Assembly: GCA_958295665.1 (NCBI GenBank)
Contig: OY282560.1
Location: 266,401,168 to 266,465,167, forward strand
Length of the DNA stretch: 64,000 bases
DNA from: Tipula vernalis
Lineage: Eukaryota > Arthropoda > Insecta > Diptera > Tipulidae
Reading direction: 5' to 3'
Position numbers and translations under genes: made by a program. Under the pieces are notes generated by a model that had not been told where the DNA came from, made no database searches, and worked only from the letters and a program-made list of their open reading frames with translations. This document shows, in pieces, positions 11,065 through 20,999 of the stretch. How positions within the stretch are numbered: the stretch's first letter is position 1; each line of letters begins with the position of its first letter.

Positions 11065-12075
11065 TTAAGGTATGTTTCTGAAAATAAGCATAATGTCAAC
11101 GTTATATTTATCAAGGAAATGAATTACCTCATGTTTCTTATTTTTTACGCTGTGGGCATTCCAGATGCAGACATTCAAATAGTTATTTACAGACATAGCT
11201 GTTGCCAGAATGACCTGGACATGTTCCGCTGGCTTACGGCATCTCCTGAGTCCATCCATGATGTTTTCCAATATCAATAATAATTCACTGGAAGAGTACA
11301 ATTTAGAACTATTTGGAATTTCGGATTGTTGCACTATAGGAGCTGTATTTGTTTTAAATAAATTTGACCAATTAACTTGTGAAGTTGAGGCTTCTATGTT
11401 AGTTGGTTGACTGAATTGCTGATCTTTAGAATTCAACAAGCTGGGAAATGCTGATGCCCCCCAATTGAAAGATTGCGTAGACTTAGATTGGTTACGTTTG
11501 TTGATCTTTTCCCGAATGCGTAAAAACTCATTTCGTTTTGGACAAATCATTGAGTTGGCAATGTGGTTTCCTCCGCAGTTGGCACATACATGTTTTGTTT
11601 CAACACTTTTAAACGGGCATTCTTCATCATCTATATGAGCCTGGGCACAATATTCACAACAAAGCTTCATATTACAGTTGCCCGAAGTGTGACCGAGCCT
11701 GAAGCACTTCAAGCATTGTGTGAGTCGTTCCGATTTTCTATGGGGAATATCCCAAGTACAAGCAATGTGTCCAATAAATCGATGGCTTTTCAACTGGTTT
11801 ATAGTCGTTGATTTTGGAAACGAGACAAAATACATTGCACTATCGTTATTCATATTCTCCTTACGCATAACTTTTGTAATGCGCGATGGTGAGAGACCAA
11901 CCTCTGTAATGTAAGTTTCCACCTCCTCAATAGGCATGGATGGTAAACCGAACAAAACGAATCTTGAAGTTTTATTCTCATCTGATGTGAATGAGAAAAA
12001 TTCTGCTTTATTCTTTTTTAGCTCCTCGGATAGCTGAGTGTAGTTTGCTTTAAGAAGAAGTTTGCTTTTTAGAAG
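11065..12075 (-). pseudogene. LINE A ORF1 (gag-like, zinc knuckles) running into endonuclease start
   Basis: The 296-codon frame at 11955-11065 extends upstream without a stop to about 12075 (RFVLFGLPSMP region). It starts with an RNA-binding region like the domain preceding the knuckles of jockey-type ORF1, followed by zinc-knuckle-like clusters: C-x2-C-x4-H-x4-C in CLKCFRLGHTSGNC, then CCEYCAQAH and CANCGGNHIANSMIC. ORF1 protein would package the element RNA. Oddly, the endonuclease start (LNVCIWNAHSVKNK) follows in the same frame with no stop. The 5' end is missing; an in-frame leucine/lysine-rich stretch crosses the satellite junction. Confidence 0.8.
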
Positions 12076-12079
12076 AAAA

Positions 12080-12875
12080 AGTTTTTTCGAAACGGAGGAT
12101 TTGAAATCTTGTTAATGGCAGTTTTGCACTTGAAATATTGAGTATTTTCTATTAATGGCCCATTAACAAGCACTCTCAGAGATTTGGGCAAGGTTCAGCT
12201 ATATAAGCCAAGGTATGGGGCACAGTATCCAAAAGAAGTTTTTTCCAAACGGAGGATTTGGAAACCTGTTAATGGCCATTTTACACTTAAAACATTCAGT
12301 ATTTTCTATTGGAAGCCCATTAACAAGCACTGCCAGAGATTTGGACAAGGTTCGGCTATATTGGTCATATAAGCTAAGAGATTGGGGCGCATGGGGCACA
12401 TTATCCAAAAGAGGTTTTTTCGAAACGGAGGATTTGGAATCCTGTTAATGGCAGTTTTGCACTTGAAATATTGAGTATTTTCTATTAATGGCCCCTTAAC
12501 AAGCACTCTCAGAGATTTGGGCAAGGTTCAGCTATTTAAGACATAAAAGCCAAGGTATGAGGCCCATTATCCAAAAGACGTTTTTTCGAAACGGAGGATT
12601 TGGAACCTGTTAATGACCGTTTTACAATTAATATTTTGAGTATTTTCTATTGGGAGCCCATTAACAAGCACTGCCAGAGATTTGGGCAAGGTTCGGCCAT
12701 ATAAGTTATATAATCCAAGGTGTAGGGAACATTATCCAGAAGAAGTTTTTTCGAAATGGAGGATTTTGAATTTTCTTAATAACAGTGTTCCACTCACAAT
12801 GGTTAGTATTTTCTTTTGATGGCCCATTAACAAGCACTACCTAAAATTTGGGCAAGGTTAGGTTTGGCAGTGGAA
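12080..12875. repeat. Satellite array, ~166-bp units, 5 copies
   Basis: The word CGGAGGATTT recurs at 12093, 12250, 12426 and 12592, with a diverged form at 12757, giving unit lengths of about 157, 176, 166 and 165 bp. Each unit contains TTTTCTATT, CCCATTAACAAGCACT and GATTTGGGCAAGGTT. Copies differ by substitutions and small indels. Open frames at 12184-12524 on both strands are products of this array. It abuts the truncated 5' end of LINE A. Confidence 0.9.
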
Positions 12876-13870
12876 CGAAATCGCAAGATTTAGTTTGCAG
12901 ACATTATTATGCAGTAAAATTTAACGTTCAATCAATTATCCGTTCGCACAATGAAAAGAAAAAAGAAATACCGTTTGTCATCTTTTACACAATTTATTTT
13001 AAGTAACAGAAGTGTTTTACTATCATATAATATACGCCACACGGCATTAACATCGTTGATTGATTGATTGAATGGCCCACCATACACTCATTACACATTA
13101 GCAATACCGAAGGATTTGAAAGAAGTATTAATTTTATAGATTCGACCCGGTTACACGTACCTATACTTAACAACGTGATTGGATGCTTGTTTTGCTCTGG
13201 AACCCTTGGCCGGTTACTCAGGATCTCTAAATCTAAATCAGAACTTACATAATTAATTGTTACTATTTTTTTCCATCGGTGGTTGGGGGTAGGGTAAGAT
13301 TTCGTTTCACCATCATGTTCCCACCCATGCGGTCATCTAAATTTGTACTTAATGCGGTCATCCAAATTTGTACTTACCATATCAAATGCTGCTTGACGTT
13401 GTTGTTGAAGTTGTTGCAACCCCTTCTTGTCTACTCGCGCCCCTCGGCATAGTTGAAGCTACACGGCATAGTTGACAAAGAACCCTTTGGCCACTTTACT
13501 AGCTTCTTATTTGTATTTCTTCTACACTTCTGGTTTTCTATAATATTATGCTCATGACGAAGGATTTGATATATCTACCTTGAAAATGTTGGGTTTTGCT
13601 CAAAAACGATCAAGGAGATTTGGGAAAGATTTGGCTTCATGAATGACTTAATTTGTTTTCATCTGAAATTCAATGATTTTCGAACCACCAATGATGAACA
13701 GCTCCGTACCAACGATGAACAGTTATCACACTTATACGTATAGAGAAAAAAGTAAATACAAATCAAAAATGCAAATTTAAGTTTAGAATTTTTTTATGTA
13801 CAATAATAAACTTTTATAATAATTTGGTTTTGCTGATTTTCATTGCTCGAATGTAATTGAAGTTTAGTAG
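12876..13870. other. Non-coding spacer with a 25-bp tandem duplication
   Basis: No gene is recognised. The unit ATGCGGTCATCTAAATTTGTACTTA at 13327-13351 is repeated at 13352-13376 with one change. A (TTGA)n stretch lies at 13057-13070. The open frame at 13064-13252 has no recognisable domain. Confidence 0.6.
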
Positions 13871-13872
13871 CA

Positions 13873-14597
13873 CTAATACTGTGATACATAGATTAGGGTG
13901 TGTGGGTTCACAGTTGCGGTTGATTTTTCCGTTGATCCAGAATTTAATAAATCATTATATAAATGCCACAAATCATTCGGTCGTTTTACGTAGCACGTGT
14001 AGTGTCCGATTGCTCCAACCGCCGGTGGAAAAATGAAATTTATTACACCTTTCAAATAGAGTGTTTCATCTAGCCTAATGTCAAATTTGGTTTCGACGTC
14101 GTACGGCTGTACATACATATAAAAATTTTATTTTGGATAATAATTTTATAATTGACATTTGTTCTTTACAAACGCAACATTTTGATTTGGGATATTTCAT
14201 TTTTGCTGTTATTTGTTTGAAGTCCTCTTGTATGAACGATGAATTATCGATTGGTAAATAATAATAATCTTTAATAAATAGGTTTTCATCTTTTTGTCAA
14301 TACATTTCAATACTGCATGTCCTTGAAAAAAAAAAACTCAATTAAATCGGAAATGTTACATTCTGAATTTATTGAGGTAATACTGCCACTTTGCTTAATT
14401 CGGGACTGAAAGCATTCTAATAATAGATCTGTCCTTTTTCCGTAAATATTTCTTCCGAAACCTTGCCTCTTTAGCTGAACTATAAATTGTGAATAGGTTA
14501 TTGGTGATGTTTGGAATAAACGCTTATATAACGTGGAATCCAATGCAATGCAGTAAAATATTTGACTTAGAGAGTCAAACGCGCAGATGTTATTCAC
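13873..14597 (-). pseudogene. USP-like (C19) cysteine protease module of a transposon gene
   Basis: Two frames carry the hallmarks of ubiquitin-specific proteases. At 14597-14307 is NNICAFDSLSQIF, matching the Cys box (N-x-C-F-SL-Q). At 14118-13873 are DETLYLKGVINFIF and GHYTCYVKRPNDLWHLYNDL, ending in NPHTLIYVS, matching the His box and the C-terminal strand. Between them is CCVCKEQM (about 14160-14190), which resembles one half of a zinc-ribbon finger. The order Cys box, finger, His box is that of C19 proteases, which remove ubiquitin. Frames are shifted between the pieces, so this copy is broken. It lies on the same strand, directly downstream of the transposase-like core, and was probably part of the same protein. 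An independent gene fragment is less likely. Confidence 0.7.
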
Positions 14598-14789
14598 CTC
14601 GATAGTTTATTGGTTTTGAAATAATTTAAACCCATTTTTCAAGCATTGAAATGGTTTATTCTTTAACGAAATATTCGTAGAAGTTGCGGTGTATTTAATT
14701 TTGTTTAACTCTTTTTCTGAAACTTCGTTAAAAGAATTGACTGAGTGACTGTGTAAATTTCATTTTTTTGCTCCACATTTCCTCTGCAT

Positions 14790-17578
14790 TCATATCGTTG
14801 TCGCAATACTATATGTTTTGACATTCTTTTCTTTTTGTTGTTTCCTTTGTTTGGGGGTGTATAAAATTTCGGAAAATCGAATATAATTTAGGAGCAACAT
14901 TATTTTTTCGTTTAACAGGTCAACGAATCTTCCTATTTTCAAAAATTTTCTATCTAGATATTGATTCTTAACCATATTAAACCAATTCTCAAGATTGGAA
15001 TTTGATAAGTGACCCTTAATGCCAATATAATGAGAAAAACAAGTACACCACAATGGTAAATAAGAAAAGTAATTCTCTATTGCAAATAATATAAAATTTG
15101 GAAAATAATATTCGTTTTGAGGTCCAGATGTAATAGTTTTATTAGTTTCAATTAGTAAAATAATTATTTTTTTATGTTGTGGTATTTTTTATAAAATGGA
15201 CTTTGAAGATATCTTATTTTTTCACCATTTAACTCACAAAATATTAATTCATCAAATTCTGATTGATCTTCTTTGTGGTTTAGAGAATTTTCGCCTGGGT
15301 TATAAATTAAATGAGTGAATTTTATTATTATTATTATTGTAGGGCCATGCGGGCGATCAGCCACCTCGCACTGCGACCTGAAAGATCTATTGTGCTGACC
15401 CTGCTTAATTATCCGTTCAGTCAATATTCAGGTTCTTAATGAACCTGGCAATACTGCCTCCCGGTACGTGATACATACTATCTGGGTTTATTCCCTCCCA
15501 GCTGTACTACAGGAAGGCTAACTAAAACTAGAGGGTGCCTGGTATCCAGAGTCCGCATATTTTGGACTGATTAACCTATCAGCCATTCATCCATCGGCAT
15601 ATGCTGTTCCACCTTAGATTAGTTTTTTTTTGTCAAGCTTTTATCCTTGCGGATGAACGCGCTGTACTTTAGCCTGTGCCAAATGGCCAAAAATGTGCCA
15701 AATGGCCTTAGTTACCAGTGGTTGCCACGAGGAGGCAGTACGTACACTTGCGAATTGTGAACAGTTTACCCCTTACACAATTGTACTCATCACGCAGCTG
15801 CCTAATACATGACCAGAACAGCTCACGTGATGTGCACCCCACTGGAAGGTTACGGAGCTGGTAGATTAATCTACTCAACTTTGATTCCCCCTCCAATAGA
15901 CGCCAAACCACCCCTAAATGAGTGAAAGTTTTAAATTTGCCAAAAGCTTCAGTGACATCTTTTTTCACAAACGGACTGCAAAATATTGTGCAAAAAGCTT
16001 TAAAAATGGAATCAATAAATTCTAAATTTTTACTGTTTAGAAATAAGCAAAAGGAATCCAATAAAATGTGTTTAGGCTCTTTTTTTATGTTTTAACATTT
16101 TTTAAAAATTTGGGTAACAATTATTTTAATAAAATGAGAACAACAGATAAAAACTGGAATTACTGACTCGTTGTGTTTCTCTTTTTGGTGAAGAACCTTA
16201 AACGTATTGTCTAAGTATCGTTCCACAGACATTACATTTGAGCCATGTAGAATGGCTAATATTGATGCTCAAGACCAATCAATAACAATACACTTAGGGG
16301 TTTGCATTTTTGACAATGAACAACCAAATTTTTGGAATTCCAATAAAAATTTAGTTATGGTGTTAAGCATCATGCTGGATACCATTTCAGCTACGGGAAC
16401 AATAATGCTGTTAATTTTAATGATGCATGCATAATAAAGGATTCTTTTGTAACTATGCTCGGTATGACAGGCTGGTTTTTTCACAACCCCTCCCGTTCCA
16501 TCCATATAAATAATCAATGGACCATAATGTTTCAAAAGTTCAGTTTGTTGTTTTCGCAACATAATAACGTTTAATAGTTCTGCAACCGAATATATGTATG
16601 GATCTTCTACCACACGGAATTGTTTTTTTGTAAAACAGGTCCGTTACATCACAGTCCTGAACTACATCCTTTCTTTTTAAATATTCTGATTTTATTTTTC
16701 GGAAAACTTATTTTGTGGCAATATTCTGGGTATATATGGGTATTCCCTTACTTGCAAGTTTAATACTAGAATTATTTAAGGTTTCAAGCCTGTAATTATG
16801 GGCGGATACATGAATCAAGTCAGTTTTTGCTGCTTCTCGCGGTTTGCCTCTAAATTGGTAAAACATTTTCTCACCAGAATGAAAATCCATATCGTTTCTA
16901 GTTACAAATACTTTGAGTGAATGCAACAACCAAAACAAACTATACTTTTTTGGAATCGGCTTGACTTGTGCACTGAACCAAAGGAAATTATACATGTATT
17001 ATTGGCAGAAGTGAGTGCCGCCCTAATAATAAGCCGAATATCGTCATTATTATTAGCTGAAAAATCATTAGCTTTAAGTATTAATCTTGAATCGATATCT
17101 ACTTTATGACATGACTCCACTCTATTTTACCGGATTTTCTGGAATTTGTGAACGGGAAAATAAGTAGAGGGACATTTTTGATTCTATCTGCTTCTGAAAT
17201 TGCTGGAGGCAACGGTTCATCCGAAAATGTTGAAGTTGCAATAATTGAGGTTGAACTAATTGCTGGAACCAATGATTCATTTGAAAATGCTAAAGCTGGA
17301 ATAATCTGTTTTGAACCAATTTCATGATCTTTGTTTACTGATTGAAAATTGTTTTCGATTTTTAGTTTCATAAATAAACCGTTGATTTTTTTTTCATTTT
17401 TACGGTTATGAATAATATTTAGATCAAAACAAATTTGTTTAAACAATTTTTTGTCACATTTTACTCCGGCATGTGGATTGAAACCTAACCCTTGCAAAAT
17501 TTGTCTCAATTTGTTTAAATTAATAGAACTTTTGGTTTTATTATTATACTTTGATACCTTGCACGCAGACTCCATCAC
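14790..17578 (-). pseudogene. Decayed DNA-transposon transposase-like gene
   Basis: Minus-strand frames in order are: 17578-17099 (N-terminal, starts MMESACKVSKYNN, with a Ser/Ala/Pro-rich linker), 16995-16708 (RGKPREAAKTDLIHVSAHN), and 16613-16269 (LIIYMDGTGGVVKKP, RILYYACIIKINSIIVPVAEMVSS, CIVIDWS). These are followed in shifted frames by FICCSHFIK (near 16120) and a frame at 16061-15708, then, beyond a LINE insertion, 15053-14790 (SNSNLENWFNMVKNQYL, IGRFVDLL). The MDGTGG, ID-S and ENWF segments look like the three acidic positions of a DDE transposase, and CCSHFIK like the intervening Cys/His motif. The exact superfamily (MULE-like is my guess) is unresolved. The USP-like module follows at 14597-13873. 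Confidence 0.6.
15341..15660 (-). mobile_element. 5'-truncated LINE 3' end (LINE D family) inserted in the transposase gene
   Basis: Bases 15343-15490 match 39143-39300 (the 3' end of LINE D) closely, for example AAAGATCTATTGTGCTG and TCAATATTCAGG in both. The junction at 15325-15341 is a TTA/TAA-rich tail, like the AAT-type tail of LINE D at 39120-39135. Similarity to LINE D fades after 15490. The rest (to about 15660, with a T-run at 15628-15636) may belong to a second short LINE fragment. It interrupts the transposon reading between 16061-15708 and 15300. Confidence 0.65.
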
Positions 17579-17599
17579 TAAAAACTAGGTAAACTAAAC

Positions 17600-18730
17600 T
17601 AACTAGCAAAACTAACTTCGCATTAAAAACTCGACCCGGTATAGGGTGACCAATTTAGAAGTTTTTGCAAAGGCTTGCAATGTTATCAAATTTTTGCTGC
17701 TATTTTACCTTAGGTAATTTTTTAGTTGCTTCTTTTGTTTTAAAATCTTAGAAACCAAAAAATTACAAAACAAGTAAAAAAGAAAAAAAATCAATAAATT
17801 TAGAGCGAATTGGGATTTTTAAATGATTGATCTGAATAAATGCATAAATAATAGCTAAATAAATTAAATTCCGGCTCTGCACAAACGTTATATACGCAGA
17901 TAAAATGATTACAAATTTTTATTCAGTACATTTTTAAAAGCTTAATTAAAAATCAACCAGCATTTTATGATTTATCCTTTTGTATCCAATTTTTTGGTTG
18001 GTATCCCTTATTTTTCAACTATTTAAATGTCAATTATTAAAAATTTAATTTCCATTATCTTTTCCCATTATACAATTTTAATATTTTTCAAATTCATTCC
18101 CCAACAATCCCATATATTCACCGAATGGATAAAACAAAAAACCAAATCGGCAAACATAAAATACCATCAACAATTGACAATACGGGAGAAATGTACGAGT
18201 ATATTCGTGAAAAAAAAAATGAAAATTAATTTCCATTTTTGTGTATACTATGCTGCAGTATACATTCGTAGTTATTTCTGAATGATTGGTTATATGGTTA
18301 GATTACGCTTTTTGTATAAAAGCTTGCAGTACATTTACGTTAATCTATCATCCTATTTACTCACGCCCCAGAATTCATTTGCTTAAACAAAAATAGCATC
18401 ACCCACCCAACCCCGCTTATAGACTTTCTTGCTGCTGTTGGGTTATCATTTGTGAGGTGAGTTTTGATTGGGAGCATCGAAATGTGGTGAACAACTTTTA
18501 TTATGTTTTTTTGTTGGTGAACTCTTTTGAATAATAATACATTTTCATTATTTTTTTATGTTATATAGTATACCTGGGACATTTTTTGTAGCTTTGCCAG
18601 TTGGTATCAATTAACCACCTGTTGGAAAATGAAATTCAGTTCATATTGTTTAAGTTTGGAGCATTTTTATTTGTTAATCTTGAATTGTTGAATTCTAACT
18701 ATAATGAGCAGTGTATTTTATTATTAGTAA
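17600..18730. other. AT-rich non-coding stretch
   Basis: I see no supported gene. The 84-codon frame at 18027-18281 has no recognisable motif and AT-driven composition. TTAAAAACTCGACCCGGTAT (17620-17645) might lie near the end of the transposon to the left, but no matching partner was found on its other side. Confidence 0.5.
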
Positions 18731-18733
18731 ATC

Positions 18734-19040
18734 TTATGTAGCGTAATAGGTACATAGCAAAAAATTAGGTATATCCGACTTGTTATAAAAATTAATACTT
18801 ACGGCGTCATCCATTTCTTTATAAGTCACCAAACTAGCGTTTTTTATTCTACAATTAATTCCTGTTTCCCTAAATTTGGACACAAATACCCCAATATTAC
18901 ATTCGGTCACGACAAAATGCACACTTAGACTGGTGGCGATCCATATAACACAGACTATATCCCCTTTACCCTTATTAGAACCAATTAAAGCTACATACTT
19001 ATGTAGCAAAGAACATCCATCACTTTACTTGTTTGGTATC
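18734..19040 (-). other. Unrecognised exon-like ORF with splice-donor context
   Basis: The minus strand is open for about 91 codons with no ATG start (first in-frame codons TCTTTGCTACATAAG). The residues around KYVALIGSNKGKGDIVCVIWIA do not match a family I know. The reading ends in KEMDDA immediately followed by GTAAGT, a consensus 5' splice site, at about 18802. Upstream there is a pyrimidine-rich tract ending in TTTTAG at about 19039, although the frame just after that AG contains a stop. It could be an internal exon of an unknown gene or an old element. Composition is less AT-rich than its surroundings. Confidence 0.3.
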
Positions 19041-19339
19041 TAAAAGCAAATAAATTAGAAAAACATATTTTGAAATACATATTTGTTGATGAGACCCACT
19101 TATTTTGTTTACATTAGAATTACTTTTAATTCAATATCCGTAAGAAATAAAATGAATTACGATGAATCGTGAAATAATTTAAGTTGAATACGGTAAATGA
19201 TAAAAATTTATTTGTAATAGCTGTTGCCATAAACATTGTATTGGTTTATTCATTATCAAGATTTACTTCAATCCAATATGAATGGTATAAATTTCTTTTT
19301 ATTGGTTTAATTTAAAATTAAACTTAAATCATTCATAAA

Positions 19340-19928
19340 TGACAGGTTGTTTGCCTGGAACTTGAGGACATGAGCAAAAAAGTGAACCAATGTCTCTTCC
19401 TCCTCCAAACAGCTTCTACAAAAGTCATTTTCCTCCAGACTCCGCCTTCTTGCATGTTCTCCAAAAGTAAGTACTCCTAAAGATTAATGTTTTGGTGCAC
19501 CACAAGTCTAGTTTTGGCCAAACTTGTCTTACTAAACTACAGGTGAGGTGTTACTCCACCTTTCCTCTGCTAAGGCTAGCGCCTGTTTCCAAAGTGCTAG
19601 TTTAAGCGTTACGATGGGCCTCCCCAGCCTTATCGCTTACGGTTTCAGCTGGAGATTCATACCGTCCCTAGCGAGGTCATTACCCCGCCAGTCCCAGATT
19701 AAGTGAATATTGAAACGCTCACTCATCTCACTAAGAGATAAGTAACACCTCAACGCCACTCGTGACGCCAAGGTAACTTATTCCAACAACCTGATTGCCG
19801 CTTGACTATCCTTATAGGTTGCGGTAACACCTCAGGATATCACATTACGTTAAAACCATGTCACGACCTCTTCAATCGCTATCACCTCAGCTTGGACAGT
19901 GAAAGTGTTCGTAATGAACCAAGCACGT
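19340..19928 (-). pseudogene. LINE RNase H domain and C-terminal zinc region, fragment
   Basis: The minus strand from about 19925 reads FITNTFTVQAEVIAIEEVV, then YKDSQAAIRLLE, then a MSERFNIHLIWDWRGN segment, corresponding to the E and D motifs and the W-x-GH-like region of LINE RNase H domains. It ends near 19370 with a putative Cys/His cluster (FCRSCLEEEETLVHF). RNase H would remove element RNA during second-strand synthesis. A frameshift or stop lies near 19865. The matching RT part lies at about 20714-20990 on the same strand, separated by a mariner-like element. Confidence 0.7.
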
Positions 19929-19934
19929 CAACTA

Positions 19935-20713
19935 GGCATCGTCCACAAGAACTAAACATTTCATGAACCACATTACGAAGCATTTTGTATGTTGATCTTC
20001 ATTTGAATCCATACAAAATTCAACTAACTCAAAAATTGAGGCCACCAGACCATTTAAATCGCCGTCGGTTTGTTAATGGAATGCTTGACCGAAATGAAGG
20101 TTTTTCATCAAAAATTATCTTTAGCGATGAAGCTCATTTTCATCTTAACGGGTAAGTCAATAAGCAAAATTGTCGAATTGGGAGAGCGGAGAATCCTCAT
20201 GTTATTCACGAAGCAGAACTTCATCCTTCAAGAGTCGCTGTTTAGTGTGGTTTATGGGCTGGTGGCATCATTGGGCCGTTTTTCTTTGAAAACGAACAAG
20301 AAAATGCCCTTATAGTGAATGGGGAACATTATCGTAACATGTTGACTGGTTTTTTGTGGCCCAAATTAAATGTGTCAACGACCATTTATTGTCAACAAAA
20401 TTTGCTGATCGCATAATTTCAAGAAATTGTGAAGTTCCTTGGCCACCAAGATGTCCGGATTTAACACCACTTGATTATTTTTTGTGGGGTTATTTTAAAG
20501 GTAAGGTTTATGCTAATCATCCAGTTCAACAACTTAAAAAAACATTCGAGCTGAAATTGAGGTCATTGATCCGCTTTTATTGGAAAAAGTATGGCATATG
20601 AACCATATTGCTTTACATACATAAATGGCATAGAACCACCTTTCATTATCAATTAAAATGTGGGTTTTATTTACAAATAGAAAAAGGACTAACAGACTAA
20701 CAGCCCACCCTGT
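19935..20713 (+). mobile_element. Mariner/Tc1-superfamily transposon, degraded
   Basis: Plus-strand frames encode a transposase of the mariner-like group common in insects: DLHLNPYKIQLTQKL near 20000, a RRRFVNGML and FSSKIIFSDEAHFHLNG block near 20075-20150, CGLWAGGIIGPFFFENE near 20245-20300, NGEHYRNMLTGFLWPKL near 20320-20365, and PPRCPDLTPLDYFLWGY near 20440-20490. FSDEAH carries the first catalytic aspartate and PDLTPLDYF the third acidic residue. The segment with the second aspartate (usually within QQDGATCH) is missing after about 20395. The right end GCCCACCCTGTA near 20702-20713 resembles a terminal inverted repeat next to a TA target. The left end is truncated. Confidence 0.75.
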
Positions 20714-20990
20714 ATTTCCCGGAAACAGCTATCGCTACGTCGTCTGCGTGTACCCTCGCTCTCTAGTTCCAGTAATAACCCATTTACGACTGTGTCCCAA
20801 AGAAGAGGAGATAAGACCCATCTCTGCAGGGTTCCCCCTAACCACCCACCTTTAATGATAGTATCGCCCACCTCCGAGCTAATAATCTTGCTTACAAGCA
20901 TATGATCAATTAACCTACTTACAAGGGACCCTCTAAACCTTTTAGGTGAATCGATTTCTCAATCGTTCGTAACAAGGCGTACAGAGCTGT
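20714..20990 (-). pseudogene. LINE reverse transcriptase fragment
   Basis: Minus-strand frames give an R-TLQRWVLSPLLWDTVVN segment, LLLELESEG and AIAVSG-K near 20850-20720, matching the QGGVLSPLLW and YADDVAI region of RNase H-bearing LINEs. One base change or indel has altered the QGG block, and the YADD box is disrupted. The reading ends exactly at the presumed right end of the mariner-like element. The RNase H portion of the same lineage resumes at 19925. Confidence 0.6.
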
Positions 20991-20999
20991 ATCCACAGA

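Larger units (their letters stand above)
7799..12075 (-). mobile_element. LINE A, jockey/I-like non-LTR retrotransposon
   Basis: On the minus strand this is a near full-length LINE: ORF1 with CCHC zinc knuckles, AP-type endonuclease, reverse transcriptase and RT C-terminal region. The 3' end is marked by a poly(A) tail (T run at 7799-7811 on the plus strand). The 5' end is cut inside ORF1 at a satellite junction near 12075, consistent with 5' truncation. A roughly 700-bp foreign segment (about 8245-8955) with a TCTGTCAG minisatellite splits the RT C-terminus. Frameshifts and loss of the YADD box make it inactive. Confidence 0.8.

Noticed and set aside
12184..12524. Several overlapping frames on both strands
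   Set aside because: They translate the 166-bp satellite units and have no domain.
12080..12875. CRISPR or tRNA cluster
   Set aside because: Units are 157-176 bp, diverged and contiguous, typical of a satellite.
18027..18281. 84-codon open frame
   Set aside because: No recognised motif. AT-rich composition is enough to explain it.
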